From: an uncultured Elusimicrobia bacterium
GTDB taxonomy: Bacteria > Elusimicrobiota > Elusimicrobia > UBA1565 > UBA9628
NCBI GenBank assembly: GCA_903830945.1
Contig: CAIKVT010000066.1
Span: forward strand, 1-44,196
Length of the DNA stretch: 44,196 nucleotides
Direction of reading: 5' to 3'
Position 1 is the stretch's first letter, and every line of letters starts with the position of its first letter. Made by a program: the position numbers and the translations under genes. Positions 7,539 to 18,836 of this stretch are shown piece by piece. The notes under the pieces are model-generated. The model was not told where the DNA came from, made no database searches, and saw only the letters and a program-made list of their open reading frames with translations.

Positions 7539-8055
7539 GATCTCCGGCTTCGGCGGACAAGGCATCATCTCCTCGGGCGTCCTGCTGGCCTACGCCGGGA
7601 TGCTCGACGGCAAGCACGTCAGCTTCTTCCCCTCCTACGGAGCCGAGATGCGCGGCGGCACGGCTAACTGCTCGGTGGTCATCTCCTCCGACGATGTCAC
7701 GACGCCCGTGGTCTCCCAGCCCGACACGGTCATCGTGATGAACGAGCCGTCCTTGGCCAAATTCGAACCCTTTCTCAAGCCCGGAGGACTTATGATCATC
7801 AACGAATCGCTGGTCAAATCCCGACCCCAGCGCAAGGACATAAAGGTCGTTCTGGTGGCCTGCAACAAGATCGCCGACGAGCTCAAGGCTCCCAAAATCG
7901 CGAACATGGTGGCCCTGGGCGCCTTCTGCAAGCAGACCGGAGCCCTGTCTATCGAGGCAGTGGCCAAAGCCATGCCAAAAGTCTTCAAGCGCGCCAAGCC
8001 CGAGATCCTGGAGCTCAATATCCAGGCCCTAAAGAGGGGCGCCGGCCTGAACTAG
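7522..8055 (+). CDS. 2-oxoacid:ferredoxin oxidoreductase gamma subunit
   Basis: 177 aa. GFGGQGIISSGVLLA near the N-terminus is the gamma-subunit signature, followed by SFFPSYGAEMRGGTANCSVV. This subunit packs against the alpha/beta core and helps bind CoA. The ATG at 7522 lies within the beta gene and follows GGAGG. Convergent with the next gene: 11 nt separate the stops, with no recognisable terminator. Confidence 0.85.
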
Positions 8056-8066
8056 CGCCGCTTTCT

Positions 8067-11036
8067 TCAGGGAATCAGGATGACGCCGCATCCTGTGGAA
8101 CCGTCGATGCGGATATCGAGCGGCTTGACCAAGCGCACATGGCGCAACAGCTCGGTCTCGGCGAAGGCGGGCTGATCATCGAGCCAGTCCCAACGCAGGG
8201 TCCCGCCGCCGTGCTGGCCATGCACCGTGAAGTAACCCAGGCCCAGCGAAGTCACGTTGTGGAAGAAGTGGGTCCCAAAAGAAGGGTCTATGACGAAATC
8301 CTGCAGGGTGGTCTCTACGATGACGCGAGACTCCGATATCTGGTTCCAGCGCACCGGAATGCCCAACCACGGGTCGGCCGAACCCCAGCGGCCGGGGCCG
8401 ATGAGCAGGCACTGGCGCCCCTCGCGCTTCAATGACTCGTTGATCCGCCCGATCTCACCTGCGATCTCGACCGTGCGGGCCGGATCAAAGCGCTCGGGCT
8501 TGACGTAGACCACGTCCGTGACATTAGCTACGTAGCCATTGCCCAGGGTCCGCGGGCTCTCACAAAGCACGCTCTGGCCGGGCGACCCGTCGAGCCTCAC
8601 CTTTTGCGTACTCCAGCGCGAAATCATCGGCCGCATCTGCAGGATGGCGAACTCCTGCAAGCCATCCTCGCCGCGGTCGATGTTGACGGCGAACTCAATC
8701 TCCACGTGCGAGCCCATCGCTTCCCGGCCCATACGCGTGATCAAATTGAGCACCTCGGGCAATGGGAACACGTCATCTTTAAGGATCGGAGCGAAAGTCA
8801 CCAACCGCACGCCGGGCCGCGAGGTCCCGTCATAAACGCCCTCGTTCTCAGCGGAATAAGTCGAGCCCACGGGCCCCAGCGTCTGGTCCTCTTCGGCGGC
8901 GTCCAGCCCCAGCCAGACCATATTTGGCTCATGGTCGTACCCCAGGTCGCCAGCGCTACGCTGCGTGTCCAGGGCCAGAAACTCACGCTGGGAGTTTTCC
9001 AGATAATCGTTGACCGTGGAGAACTGATGCAGATGATGCGGATGGTTGGGCGAGAAGCGCAGGGAGCGGTAGCCATCCATGATGGTCTTGCCCAGGCCCA
9101 ACGCCACGTACGCCACGCCGTCCTCGGCCGTGATCGGCGGCACCGGATAGTAGTTATAGGACTGTGCCACCCCAGAGAAACTCGGGTAGTAACGCCGGCC
9201 GTCCCCGCGCAAGCGGCCTACCAGATGCTGAACGATGACCGCCATCTTCTCCTCGTCGGGAAGGTGCGCGGAAAAACGCAGGTAAGCCCGCGCCTCGGCT
9301 GAATAAGTCGATGCGTAAACCAGCTTCACCGCCCGGGCCAACTCCCGCACGCGCTCCTCCATGTCGGAGGCGTTATTGGGCAACATGTAGGTCTTGTAGA
9401 TCCCAGCAAAAGGCTGGGCACGGGAATCTTCCAGCATGCTCGATGAACGCACGGCTAAAGGTCCGTGGATCCTACCGACCATGGTGCGCAGGTCGGAGAT
9501 GACGTAAGCGGGCAGGTCTGCCTTGAGGAAAGCCTCGGCCAGCTCCGCGTTGGTGTGCTCCGCGCGCACGAAAGCATTGAGGCCGTTGTGCTCCATGAAA
9601 AAGTCAAAAACATCCGTAGAGATGACCGATGTGGGCGGGACCGTGATGCTCACCCCTTCAAAACGCTGCGCCAGATCGGTTTTGGACAACAAGAAGTTCA
9701 CGAAAGCCAGGCCGCGGGCCTTGCCGCCGATCGAGCCTCGCCCGATCTTGACGAAAGGGCTCTCCTCATCGAAGTACCGGCCGTCGAACTGGATGATGGT
9801 CCCCAACTGCGTCTTCTGTAGGAACCGGTGCATGGTCTCGATGAGATACTTGCGCAAGCCCCCGATATCCGCGAACTCCGCCGCCTTACGCGGACGGATG
9901 CGATAAGCGATCTCAAACTCCGTGCGGGCCATAAGCCACTTGGAGAAGTGGTTGCGGTTAGAGTGGAACTCGATGGCCGAGTCCGGGGCGGCCTTGAGTG
10001 CCCCGATCATCCCGTGCAGGTCCGAAGCTCGGCCGTATTCCCGGCCCGATGAATCGCGGAACACAAAGTCGCCAAAACCAAAGTAAGTCAGGATGAAGTC
10101 TTGGAGCTGTTTGAGCAGGGTCGGAGAGGTCTTCTGCAGGAAGGACGCGCCAACGGCCGCCGCGTCGGGAGCCTTCTTTGAGTCCGAGGACTGCACCAAC
10201 ACCGGCATATCCGGGATGTCGGCTTTCACCTTCTCCGCGAAGACCAGACCTGCACGAGGGTCTTCGACGCCGCCGCGTCGGAACTGAATATCCGTGATGA
10301 TGCCCAGGAGGTTGCTGTGATATTTCTCGTAAAGCGCCCACGCGGACTCATAATCGTGCGCCAGCAGGATCTTGGGCCGGGCGCGCATGCGCAGCATCTT
10401 ATGCGAGAGATTAATGCCCTCGGCCATGAGCAGCTGGGTCTGCTTCATGAGCTCCGCGTAGAGCACGGGCAGGTAGCTCGAGTAGAAGCGAACCGAGTCT
10501 TCGATGACGATGATGGCCTGCACGCTCGTGACACTGATATCGCGGTCGATGTTGCGGCTATCCTCGACGAGCTTGATGATGGACATGAAGATGCGGGGGT
10601 CGCCCAGCCAGACGAACACCCGGTCCACGGCCGACCGGTCCAAATCGCTCAACTGAGCTACGTCCATCATGTTGAAGCACAGCAGGATCACCGGCAGTTC
10701 AGGGCGGACGCGCTTAACCCCCTGGGCAAAGCCTGAAACGTCGAGGTTCCCCACGGAGGCCATAGTGATGATAAGGTCGAATGACTCGCCCTCGATGCGC
10801 TTGAGCGCCTCGGCGGCCGTTGAGACCCGGGTCACGCGCGGAGCGTAGCGAAGGTTGAGGTCCAGGTACTCGCTGAAGACCAGCTCGGTCAGCGCATCGT
10901 CGTCGGCCAGCAGGAAAGAGTCGTAAGGGGCGGCGACTAGCAACACCTCCCGAATACGGAAGGGCATGAGCTTGTCGAAACCGCCGAACTGGATATCGTA
11001 GGTTCCGACGAGGGCCTTGGGCTTATTATCGGACAT
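8067..11036 (-). CDS. Receiver-like domains fused to a PEP-synthase-type ATP-grasp domain
   Basis: 989 aa. The N-terminus (about 30-150) looks like a response-regulator receiver (FLLADDDALTELVF, FDLIITM). A second receiver-like unit follows at about 215-320 (KILLAHDYESAW, GIITDIQF with a candidate phospho-Asp, VLVQSSDS). From about 430 to the end is a PPDK/PEP-synthase N-terminal nucleotide-binding domain: GRGSIGGKARGLAF, AVRSSSMLEDS, FAGIYKTYMLPN, and a C-terminal GPGRWGSADPWLG. The phosphohistidine and PEP/pyruvate TIM-barrel domains of real PEP synthase are absent. It could be a signalling or regulatory kinase rather than a metabolic enzyme. It follows gdhA across a 13-bp hairpin. Confidence 0.65.
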   Translation of the reverse strand: MSDNKPKALVGTYDIQFGGFDKLMPFRIREVLLVAAPYDSFLLADDDALTELVFSEYLDLNLRYAPRVTRVSTAAEALKRIEGESFDLIITMASVGNLDVSGFAQGVKRVRPELPVILLCFNMMDVAQLSDLDRSAVDRVFVWLGDPRIFMSIIKLVEDSRNIDRDISVTSVQAIIVIEDSVRFYSSYLPVLYAELMKQTQLLMAEGINLSHKMLRMRARPKILLAHDYESAWALYEKYHSNLLGIITDIQFRRGGVEDPRAGLVFAEKVKADIPDMPVLVQSSDSKKAPDAAAVGASFLQKTSPTLLKQLQDFILTYFGFGDFVFRDSSGREYGRASDLHGMIGALKAAPDSAIEFHSNRNHFSKWLMARTEFEIAYRIRPRKAAEFADIGGLRKYLIETMHRFLQKTQLGTIIQFDGRYFDEESPFVKIGRGSIGGKARGLAFVNFLLSKTDLAQRFEGVSITVPPTSVISTDVFDFFMEHNGLNAFVRAEHTNAELAEAFLKADLPAYVISDLRTMVGRIHGPLAVRSSSMLEDSRAQPFAGIYKTYMLPNNASDMEERVRELARAVKLVYASTYSAEARAYLRFSAHLPDEEKMAVIVQHLVGRLRGDGRRYYPSFSGVAQSYNYYPVPPITAEDGVAYVALGLGKTIMDGYRSLRFSPNHPHHLHQFSTVNDYLENSQREFLALDTQRSAGDLGYDHEPNMVWLGLDAAEEDQTLGPVGSTYSAENEGVYDGTSRPGVRLVTFAPILKDDVFPLPEVLNLITRMGREAMGSHVEIEFAVNIDRGEDGLQEFAILQMRPMISRWSTQKVRLDGSPGQSVLCESPRTLGNGYVANVTDVVYVKPERFDPARTVEIAGEIGRINESLKREGRQCLLIGPGRWGSADPWLGIPVRWNQISESRVIVETTLQDFVIDPSFGTHFFHNVTSLGLGYFTVHGQHGGGTLRWDWLDDQPAFAETELLRHVRLVKPLDIRIDGSTGCGVILIP

Positions 11037-11046
11037 GGCCGGTTGT

Positions 11047-11083
11047 GGAAACGGCGGCGAGCGCGAAGCCCGCCGCCGTTTCC
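11047..11083 (-). terminator. Perfect 13-bp hairpin between gdhA and the receiver/ATP-grasp gene
   Basis: GGAAACGGCGGCG (11047-11059) and CGCCGCCGTTTCC (11071-11083) are perfectly complementary around an 11-nt loop. On the minus strand it lies 21 nt after the gdhA stop and 10 nt before the next ATG. The downstream tail has only TTT within the stem, so it may be a weak terminator or a stability element. No Shine-Dalgarno sequence is seen between it and the ATG at 11036. Confidence 0.45.
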
Positions 11084-11104
11084 TTCACCGATCTGCTGAC
11101 GCGC

Positions 11105-12592
<1,488 letters not shown>

Positions 12593-13111
12593 CTAGATTT
12601 TCCCGGTCAAGGGTACCGGCAGGGCGAACACGCGCGTCCCCGCATCCTTATCCAGGAGGTAAAGGGCCTTCTCATCCTCCAGACGCTGGGCCTGGCGCAG
12701 CATGGCCTCGGCGCTGGCCTCCTCCTCCACCTGCTCGGCGATGAACCACTCCAGTGCCTGTTTAGTGGCATGGTCGCGCAGCTGCACGGCCAGATCCGCG
12801 ATCGCATGGATGGAAGCGGTCACGGCCCGCTCATGAGCCACGACCGCCTTGAAGATGTCGGTAGTGGACTTGAACTTGGGAGGCGGAGCGTCTATCCCTC
12901 CCAGAACCGGCTGGACGCCTTTCTCGCAGAGATAGTTGAAGAAGATCAGCGCGTGGCAGCTCTCCTCCTGCGCCTGCACCCGCATCCACTTAGCCAGCCC
13001 GGGCAGAACCTGAGCTTCGAACCAGCCCGCCATGGCCATATAAAGATAGGCCGAATAGAACTCCTTGACGACCTGTTCGTTGAGCGCCTTCTCCAGCTTT
13101 TTATCCAGCAT
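12593..13111 (-). CDS. ftn: Bacterial non-haem ferritin
   Basis: 172 aa; the ATG follows a clear GGAGGTCGGAT. Four-helix ferritin: EFYSAYLYMAMAGWFE, QEESCHALIFFNYLCEKG (Glu and His of the ferroxidase centre), VAHERAVTASIHAIADLA and WFIAEQVEEEASAEAMLRQ carry the iron ligands expected for FtnA-like proteins. No haem-binding Met typical of bacterioferritin was identified. It forms 24-mer cages that oxidise and store iron in the cytoplasm, useful in a cell with many iron-sulfur enzymes. It is divergent from pntA. Confidence 0.9.
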   Translation of the reverse strand: MLDKKLEKALNEQVVKEFYSAYLYMAMAGWFEAQVLPGLAKWMRVQAQEESCHALIFFNYLCEKGVQPVLGGIDAPPPKFKSTTDIFKAVVAHERAVTASIHAIADLAVQLRDHATKQALEWFIAEQVEEEASAEAMLRQAQRLEDEKALYLLDKDAGTRVFALPVPLTGKI

Positions 13112-13189
13112 ATCCGACCTCCTTAAGGGACCTGAGGCATGTGCAGTCAGGACCGCGCTGCCGCTTTGGACCCAGGCCCGGAATAATTG

Positions 13190-13198
13190 TGATATAAT
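13190..13198 (+). promoter_or_regulatory. Extended -10 promoter for pntAB
   Basis: TGA-TATAAT (13190-13198) is an extended -10 motif with a perfect consensus hexamer. No good -35 lies at the right distance (TTGGAC at 13166 is 21 bp away). Predicted start near 13205, about 45 nt before the pntA ATG. The AT-rich block also contains TTATAT on the other strand, which could serve ferritin. Confidence 0.5.
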
Positions 13199-13249
13199 CC
13201 AATGCGTCGCGCAACACTAAAATTCAGACTACGGGAAAGGAACCTTATT

Positions 13250-14800
13250 ATGAAGATAGGCATCCCCGCTGAGATCATCGAAGGCGAACGCCGGGTGGCC
13301 GTCGCTCCCGAGACGGTGGCCGGGCTCAAGAAGCTCGGAATCGATTTCCTCGTCGAATCCAACGCCGGCGCCGGAGCGGACTTCTCCGACGCCGATTACA
13401 AGGCGGCCGGCGCGGAGGTCACGCCGGACACTCGGGCGGTATGGGCGACAACCGATGTCGTCTTAAAAGTACGCCCGCCGGCGCTCAACGCAAAACTCGA
13501 GGCCCATGAAGTGGACCTGCTCAAGGAAGGCGGGGCGCTGATATGCTTCGTCTACCCAGCCCGGAACAAGGAGCTCATGGACCGATTCGCGGCCCGCAAA
13601 CTCACCGTGCTGGCCATGGACATGGTCCCCCGGATATCACGCGCGCAGAAAATGGACGCTTTGAGCTCCATGGCCAATATCGCCGGCTACCGCGCCATGG
13701 TCGAGGCCGCTCACATCTTCGGCCGTTTTTTCACCGGCCAGATCACGGCGGCAGGCCGGACCCAGCCGGCTAAAGTCATGGTCATCGGCGCCGGCGTGGC
13801 CGGCCTGGCGGCCGTCGGCGCGGCCAAGGGCATGGGCGCCATCGTGCGCGCCTTTGACACGCGCCCCGACGTGAAAGACCAGGTCAAGAGCATGGGCGCG
13901 GAATTTTTAGAGGTCTCCATCAAGGAAGACGGGACCGGAGCGGGCGGCTACTCCAAAACCATGAGCCCCGAGTTCATCAAGGCCGAGATGGCCCTTTTTC
14001 TCAAGCAGGCCAAGGAGGTGGACATCATCATCACCACCGCGCTGGTTCCCGGAACCAAGGCCCCCACCCTTCTAACTAAGGAGCACGTCGAGGCCATGAA
14101 GCCCGGATCGCTCATCGTGGACATGGCCGCGGAACAAGGCGGCAACTGCGAACTGACCAAGCCCGGGACAATCTCAGACCACCACGGGGTCAAGATCGTG
14201 GGCTATACTGACCTCGCCTCGCGCCTCCCCAATCAGGCCAGCAAACTCTACGGCGCCAACCTGGCACACCTCCTCAAGCACATGGAGGCTCAGAAGGGAT
14301 GGAAGATCAACATGGAAGATGAGATCGTCCGCGGCTCGCTGATCGCGCATGCTGGCCAGATCACCTATCCCCCGCCCAAACCCAAGACGGTGATCAAGCC
14401 CATGGCGGCCACCCCGGCGCCCGCCGCACAGGCCACGCCCACCGCGAAGAAATGCCCCTGCGGACGCAACGCCATCTTAAGTCTCCTCGCAGCCGCCGCG
14501 CTCACCGCAATCGGGCTCTACGCCCCGGCGGCGTTTATGGCCCACTTCACGGTGTTCGTGCTGGCCATCTTCATCGGGTATATGGTGGTCTGGAACGTCA
14601 CCCCGGCCCTGCACACGCCGCTCATGAGCGTCACCAACGCCATCAGCGGCATCATCGTGATCGGGGCCATGCTGCAGATCTCCGGCGGCTTCGACCGCTG
14701 GACCACTTGGGCCGCGGCATTCGCGGTGCTGCTCGCCTCCATCAACATCTTCGGCGGGTTCCTCGTGACACGGCGCATGCTGGCGATGTTCAGAAAGTAA
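13250..14800 (+). CDS. pntA: Proton-translocating NAD(P) transhydrogenase, alpha subunit
   Basis: 516 aa, start MKIGIPAE at 13250 after AAAGGAA; a 16-residue upstream extension lacks support. Domain I (NAD-binding): [20 protein letters not shown], the [21 protein letters not shown] segment and [22 protein letters not shown] Pro/Ala linker (about 385-400) leads to four C-terminal membrane helices (PNT-4TM region, from about 408 to the end). This is the fused E. coli-like layout rather than split PntAA/PntAB. It couples hydride transfer from NADH to NADP with proton entry. Operon with pntB, 14-nt gap. Confidence 0.93.
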   Translation: MKIGIPAEIIEGERRVAVAPETVAGLKKLGIDFLVESNAGAGADFSDADYKAAGAEVTPDTRAVWATTDVVLKVRPPALNAKLEAHEVDLLKEGGALICFVYPARNKELMDRFAARKLTVLAMDMVPRISRAQKMDALSSMANIAGYRAMVEAAHIFGRFFTGQITAAGRTQPAKVMVIGAGVAGLAAVGAAKGMGAIVRAFDTRPDVKDQVKSMGAEFLEVSIKEDGTGAGGYSKTMSPEFIKAEMALFLKQAKEVDIIITTALVPGTKAPTLLTKEHVEAMKPGSLIVDMAAEQGGNCELTKPGTISDHHGVKIVGYTDLASRLPNQASKLYGANLAHLLKHMEAQKGWKINMEDEIVRGSLIAHAGQITYPPPKPKTVIKPMAATPAPAAQATPTAKKCPCGRNAILSLLAAAALTAIGLYAPAAFMAHFTVFVLAIFIGYMVVWNVTPALHTPLMSVTNAISGIIVIGAMLQISGGFDRWTTWAAAFAVLLASINIFGGFLVTRRMLAMFRK

Positions 14801-14814
14801 GGGAGAATCAATCC

Positions 14815-16233
14815 ATGGAACAAACCATCGCGCAGAACGGCATGTTGGTCGTCCTCTACGTCATCGCCAGCGTCTTGTTCATCCTCAGCCTCGGCGGGCT
14901 GAGCAATCCCGAGAGCTCACGCCGCGGCAACTGGTTCGGCATCATCGGCATGGCCATCGCAGTCGGAGTCACATTCTTCCATCCCCAGGTTACCGCGCAG
15001 AGCTACGGCGTCCTACTCGCCATGATCGTACTCGGCGGCGCCATCGGCTCAATCGTGGCGGCCCGCATCGCCATGACTGCCATGCCCCAGCTGGTGGCGG
15101 GCTTTCACAGCTTCGTCGGCCTGGCCGCGGTCCTGGTCGGCATCAACAGCTACATGGACAGCGCCGGGCTCATGGGCGCTGAACGCGTCATCCACGAGAT
15201 GGAGGTATTTCTGGGCGTCTTCATCGGGGCCGTGACCTTCACGGGCTCCATAGTGGCCTTCGGCAAGCTTCAGGGCCTCATCCGCAGCAAGCCCCTCCTT
15301 CTGCCGGGACGCCACTTGCTCAATATCGGGATGTCCTTAGTCTCGGTGTATTGCGGCTACCGCTTCTTCGGCGTCCAGGACATCATGACCCAGGGCCTGC
15401 CCGCGCTCCTGGCCATGACCGTCATCGCCTTCATCCTTGGGGTGCACCTGGTCATGAGCATCGGCGGCGCGGACATGCCGGTAGTCGTCTCCATGCTCAA
15501 CAGCTACTCCGGCTGGGCGGCGGCAGCGACCGGCTTCCTGCTCGCAAACGACCTGCTCATCATAACCGGCGCCCTGGTGGGCTCAAGCGGTGCCATCCTG
15601 AGCTACATCATGTGCACGGCCATGAACCGCTCGCTCCTGAGCGTCATCTTCGGAGGCTTCGGCGCCGAGGAGGGCAAGGCCGCGCCGGCGGGCGCCCAAC
15701 CGGCGGGCGAGGTGGTCGCGACCACCGTCGATGAGGTCTCCAACATGCTCAAGGAGGCCCGGCAGGTCATCGTGGTGCCGGGCTACGGCATGGCGGTGGC
15801 CCGCGCCCAGCACCCCGTCAAGGAAATATCGGACAAGCTGCGCGCCCGCGACGTGAAGGTGCGCTTCGCCATCCACCCGGTGGCCGGACGGCTGCCCGGG
15901 CACATGAACGTGCTCCTGGCCGAGGCCAACGTCCCCTACGACATCGTCATGGAGATGGACGAGATCAACCCTGACTTCCCAGAAACAGACGTGGTCCTGG
16001 TGATCGGCGCCAACGACATCGTCAACCCCGGCGCACTCGAGGATCCCTCGAGCCCGATCTACGGCATGCCGGTCTTGGAGACCTGGAAGGCAAAGACCAC
16101 TATCGTCCTCAAACGCAGCATGGCCGCGGGCTACGCCGGCGTCGACAACCCGCTGTTTTACAAGGACAACACCCGGATGCTCTTCGGCGACGCCAAAAAG
16201 TCCGTCGACGCCATCCTCGCGCAGCTGCAGTAA
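14815..16233 (+). CDS. pntB: Proton-translocating NAD(P) transhydrogenase, beta subunit
   Basis: 472 aa, start MEQTIAQNG at 14815 after GGGAGAA; a much longer upstream frame is antisense noise through pntA. The first 260 residues hold about nine membrane helices, with [24 protein letters not shown] typical of PntB. Domain III binds [43 protein letters not shown] and [15 protein letters not shown]. Length is close to the usual 460-475 aa. With PntA it forms the inner-membrane enzyme that normally supplies NADPH. Confidence 0.94.
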   Translation: MEQTIAQNGMLVVLYVIASVLFILSLGGLSNPESSRRGNWFGIIGMAIAVGVTFFHPQVTAQSYGVLLAMIVLGGAIGSIVAARIAMTAMPQLVAGFHSFVGLAAVLVGINSYMDSAGLMGAERVIHEMEVFLGVFIGAVTFTGSIVAFGKLQGLIRSKPLLLPGRHLLNIGMSLVSVYCGYRFFGVQDIMTQGLPALLAMTVIAFILGVHLVMSIGGADMPVVVSMLNSYSGWAAAATGFLLANDLLIITGALVGSSGAILSYIMCTAMNRSLLSVIFGGFGAEEGKAAPAGAQPAGEVVATTVDEVSNMLKEARQVIVVPGYGMAVARAQHPVKEISDKLRARDVKVRFAIHPVAGRLPGHMNVLLAEANVPYDIVMEMDEINPDFPETDVVLVIGANDIVNPGALEDPSSPIYGMPVLETWKAKTTIVLKRSMAAGYAGVDNPLFYKDNTRMLFGDAKKSVDAILAQLQ

Positions 16234-16250
16234 CAGACCGGAATATTCGT

Positions 16251-16279
16251 ACAATGGGGACATGAACTGCCCCCATTGT
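16251..16279 (+). promoter_or_regulatory. Hairpin with the peptidase start codon in its loop
   Basis: ACAATGGGG (16251-16259) and CCCCATTGT (16271-16279) are a perfect 9-bp inverted repeat. The 11-nt loop (16260-16270) contains the ATG at 16262-16264. A -10-like TACAAT (16250-16255) overlaps the left arm. In RNA from pntAB read-through the start codon would be exposed in a hairpin loop; in DNA it could be an operator over a near-leaderless promoter. Confidence 0.45.
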
Positions 16280-18199
16280 CTTTTCCTGCTGGCCTTCCTG
16301 ACGTCATCGTCCGCCCAGGCCGCTCTGTCGGACCGGGATAAAGGCATAGAGCAGGCTCGGCAGCTTTGGACCGCTGCCGACGGCTCGCCGGAGGAATTCT
16401 CGCGCTTTACGGCGGAGAACTTCGCGCAGGGCCCGGAGCGCGACATCATCTTCGACCGCTTCGAGGCCAAGCTGGAAGCCATGCGCGGCCACTACACAGC
16501 TTTAGGCCTGGAGCTGCGGCGCGAGATGGACGAAGACCGCGGCGAGCTCAAGCCGGTGGACCGGCTGTTCGCCGCGCTGGACCCTTCCGCCCACATGATG
16601 GAGGATCTTTTCAAGAGCCGCCTGGGCTTTATCGCGGCCTTAAACTTCCCTCTGCGCACGCTGGAGGAGTCCGCTGCCCAAGGCGCGTCCTGGACAAGAA
16701 AGCAGTGGGCCGAGGCCCGCCTGACGAAGCTGTTCGCCTTCCGGGTGCCGACCGAGGTGCAGCAGAAGACCGCTGATATCCGCGCCGCGGCCGAGGTCTA
16801 CGTCGATACCTACAACGTCTACATGGACCACGTGGTAGGCGCCGACGGCAAGCCCATGTTCCGCGACGGGCTCAAGCTGCTCTCGCACTGGGGCTTGCGC
16901 GACGAACTGCGAGGGCTTTACGCGGACCCTGCGGGTCTGGCGAAGCAGAAGACCATTCTGACCATTATGGAGCGAATCATCAACCAGGATATCCCCAAGA
17001 CGGCGGTGGACGGCAAAGAGTATCTTTGGGACCCGGCGAAGAACACCTTGGACGGCAAGCCTGCGGAGCGCGAGCCGGACACGCGCTATGCGACTCTGCT
17101 CTCGCTGTGGCGCGCGGCCCGTCTGGAAGACCCGTATTATCCTGGCTATCCGACGCTTATGGACCGTTCATTCAAGCTGGAGCGGGAGATCCCGGAGCCG
17201 GAGGTCGAGGCGCTGCTCAAGAGTCTGCTGGAAGCGCCGGTGGGCAAGCAGGTGGCCGACCTGATCAAGAAGCGCCTGGGCCGCAAGCTTCTCCCTTTTG
17301 ACATCTGGTACGAGGGGTTCAAGCCGGCCAAGGGCATGCCGCAGGAGCAGCTGGACGTCTTGGTGCGCAAGAGATATCCGACGTCCGAGGCTTTCCATCA
17401 GGATATCCCGAACATCCTTATGAAGTTGGGATTTTCTCCGGAGACCGCGCAGTTCGTGGCGCCACATATCGAGGTGGACGCGGCCCGGGGCTCGGGACAT
17501 GCGGCTGGGCCGGATATGCGTTCGGACAAATCTCACTTACGCACGCGGGTGGGCAAGGCGGGGATGGACTATCTGGGATTCAATGTGGCGATGCATGAGC
17601 TGGGACATTGCGTGGAGCAGACTTTTTCGATGCAGCGGGCGGATCATTATCTGCTACACGGGGTGCCCAACGATGCATTCACGGAGGGGTTCGCTTTCAT
17701 GTTCCAGGCGCATGACCTGGACGTGTTGGGATTGAAGAAATCGGACGCAGATGCCGCTTCTTTGAAGGATCTAGACGATTTTTGGATGGCGAGAGAGATC
17801 TCTGGCGTGGCTTTGGTGGATATGCGGACGTGGCATTGGATGTACGAGCATCCGGGGGCGACGCCGGCGCAGTTGCGCGAGGCGATGGTGGGGATAGCCA
17901 AGGATGTGTGGAACCAGTATTATGCGCCGGTTTTAGGCGTGAGGGATTCGCCGCTGCTGGCCATCTACTCGCACATGTTCTACTACAGCCTTTACATCCC
18001 GAACTATCCATTGGGGCATCTGATCGCCTTCCAGGTGGAGGACTATTTCAAGACGCATTCCTTGGGGACGGAGATGGAGAGGATGTGCCGCATCGGCAGC
18101 GTGACGCCCGCGGAATGGATGCGGCAGGCGGTAGGCGAGCCAATCTCGACTGCGCCGATGCTCAAGGCAGCGAAAAAAGCGGCGACGCTCGTCCGCTAA
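16262..18199 (+). CDS. Secreted HExxH zinc metallopeptidase
   Basis: 645 aa. A short signal peptide (LFLLAFLTSSSAQA, cleavage near residue 20) points to export. A long helical region precedes the active site HELGH (445-449, in NVAMHELGHCVEQ), with TEGFAF 26-30 residues later supplying a likely third zinc ligand (Glu475), the gluzincin pattern. Further helical segments (about 500-620) complete a thermolysin/M3-like two-lobe shape. Exact MEROPS family not assigned. The ATG is in the loop of a perfect hairpin. It lies 28 nt after pntB and overlaps the convergent next gene by 4 nt. Confidence 0.7.
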   Translation: MNCPHCLFLLAFLTSSSAQAALSDRDKGIEQARQLWTAADGSPEEFSRFTAENFAQGPERDIIFDRFEAKLEAMRGHYTALGLELRREMDEDRGELKPVDRLFAALDPSAHMMEDLFKSRLGFIAALNFPLRTLEESAAQGASWTRKQWAEARLTKLFAFRVPTEVQQKTADIRAAAEVYVDTYNVYMDHVVGADGKPMFRDGLKLLSHWGLRDELRGLYADPAGLAKQKTILTIMERIINQDIPKTAVDGKEYLWDPAKNTLDGKPAEREPDTRYATLLSLWRAARLEDPYYPGYPTLMDRSFKLEREIPEPEVEALLKSLLEAPVGKQVADLIKKRLGRKLLPFDIWYEGFKPAKGMPQEQLDVLVRKRYPTSEAFHQDIPNILMKLGFSPETAQFVAPHIEVDAARGSGHAAGPDMRSDKSHLRTRVGKAGMDYLGFNVAMHELGHCVEQTFSMQRADHYLLHGVPNDAFTEGFAFMFQAHDLDVLGLKKSDADAASLKDLDDFWMAREISGVALVDMRTWHWMYEHPGATPAQLREAMVGIAKDVWNQYYAPVLGVRDSPLLAIYSHMFYYSLYIPNYPLGHLIAFQVEDYFKTHSLGTEMERMCRIGSVTPAEWMRQAVGEPISTAPMLKAAKKAATLVR

Positions 18200-18834
18200 G
18201 CCTGAGAAGGCAGCGTTATTCGTTCCTTCTTTAGGACCGGGACGGACGAGCGGCGCGGCCGGCCCATCGGCCGCTTCTCGGTGGCCGCCGGACCTTGCTC
18301 GGCCATAGGCTCCACCGCGGCCTTCTCCTGAACCAAGCCCGCATAGAGCCTGCCCGTCACACCGCCCTGAAAGGAAAACCGGTCCTCGACAAGCGGCCCG
18401 CCTAAAGACCTCTCAATGCGGACTTTATGAGAAGCCCAAGCCGCCTCATCCATATCCCCAAAAGGATAGACCGCGAAGAAGACCGCGGCCCGATATCTCC
18501 CCCTCCCCTTGCGCAGCCGCTTGATCAGCTTGCGCAGGTCCTTGACGTCTTCCGCCAGATCGCCCGAAGCCGCCTTGGTCCCCTCGCAAACGAAAGCCGT
18601 GGGCAGACTCGCGACTTCCACAAGCCAGTCCCCAAAGCGGACCGCGGCGCGCCCCTTGGGAAGCTTGAAGGCAGGCTCCGCCTCCCCGATCTGCGCCAGG
18701 ATGGCCGTCAGCTCCACCTTGAGCCACCCGTCCATGCGCACCCGGCCCCGCGACAAGGCCGCCATCGCCTTATGCTCCCAGAACCGGCGCTTAAGCTCGT
18801 TGCCGACGTGCGTGCACAGCCCCTCAAACTCCAT
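18196..18834 (-). CDS. Unknown protein in the glycogen operon
   Basis: 212 aa; it starts 2 nt after the glgB stop, so it is probably co-transcribed with malQ and glgB. The N-terminal two thirds look like a folded alpha/beta domain (WLKVELTAILAQIGEAEPAFKL, RFGDWLVEVASLPTAFVCEG, RAAVFFAVYPFGD). The C-terminal 45 residues are low-complexity and basic, with GRPRRSS, like an AT-hook core. No signal peptide or membrane segment. I do not recognise a family; DNA- or RNA-binding is possible from the tail only. Confidence 0.55.
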   Translation of the reverse strand: MEFEGLCTHVGNELKRRFWEHKAMAALSRGRVRMDGWLKVELTAILAQIGEAEPAFKLPKGRAAVRFGDWLVEVASLPTAFVCEGTKAASGDLAEDVKDLRKLIKRLRKGRGRYRAAVFFAVYPFGDMDEAAWASHKVRIERSLGGPLVEDRFSFQGGVTGRLYAGLVQEKAAVEPMAEQGPAATEKRPMGRPRRSSVPVLKKERITLPSQA

Positions 18835-18836
18835 GG

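Noticed and set aside
18245-18275. 7-bp inverted repeat near the end of the unknown gene as a terminator
   Set aside because: It is inside the coding sequence of the low-complexity tail and has no T-tract.
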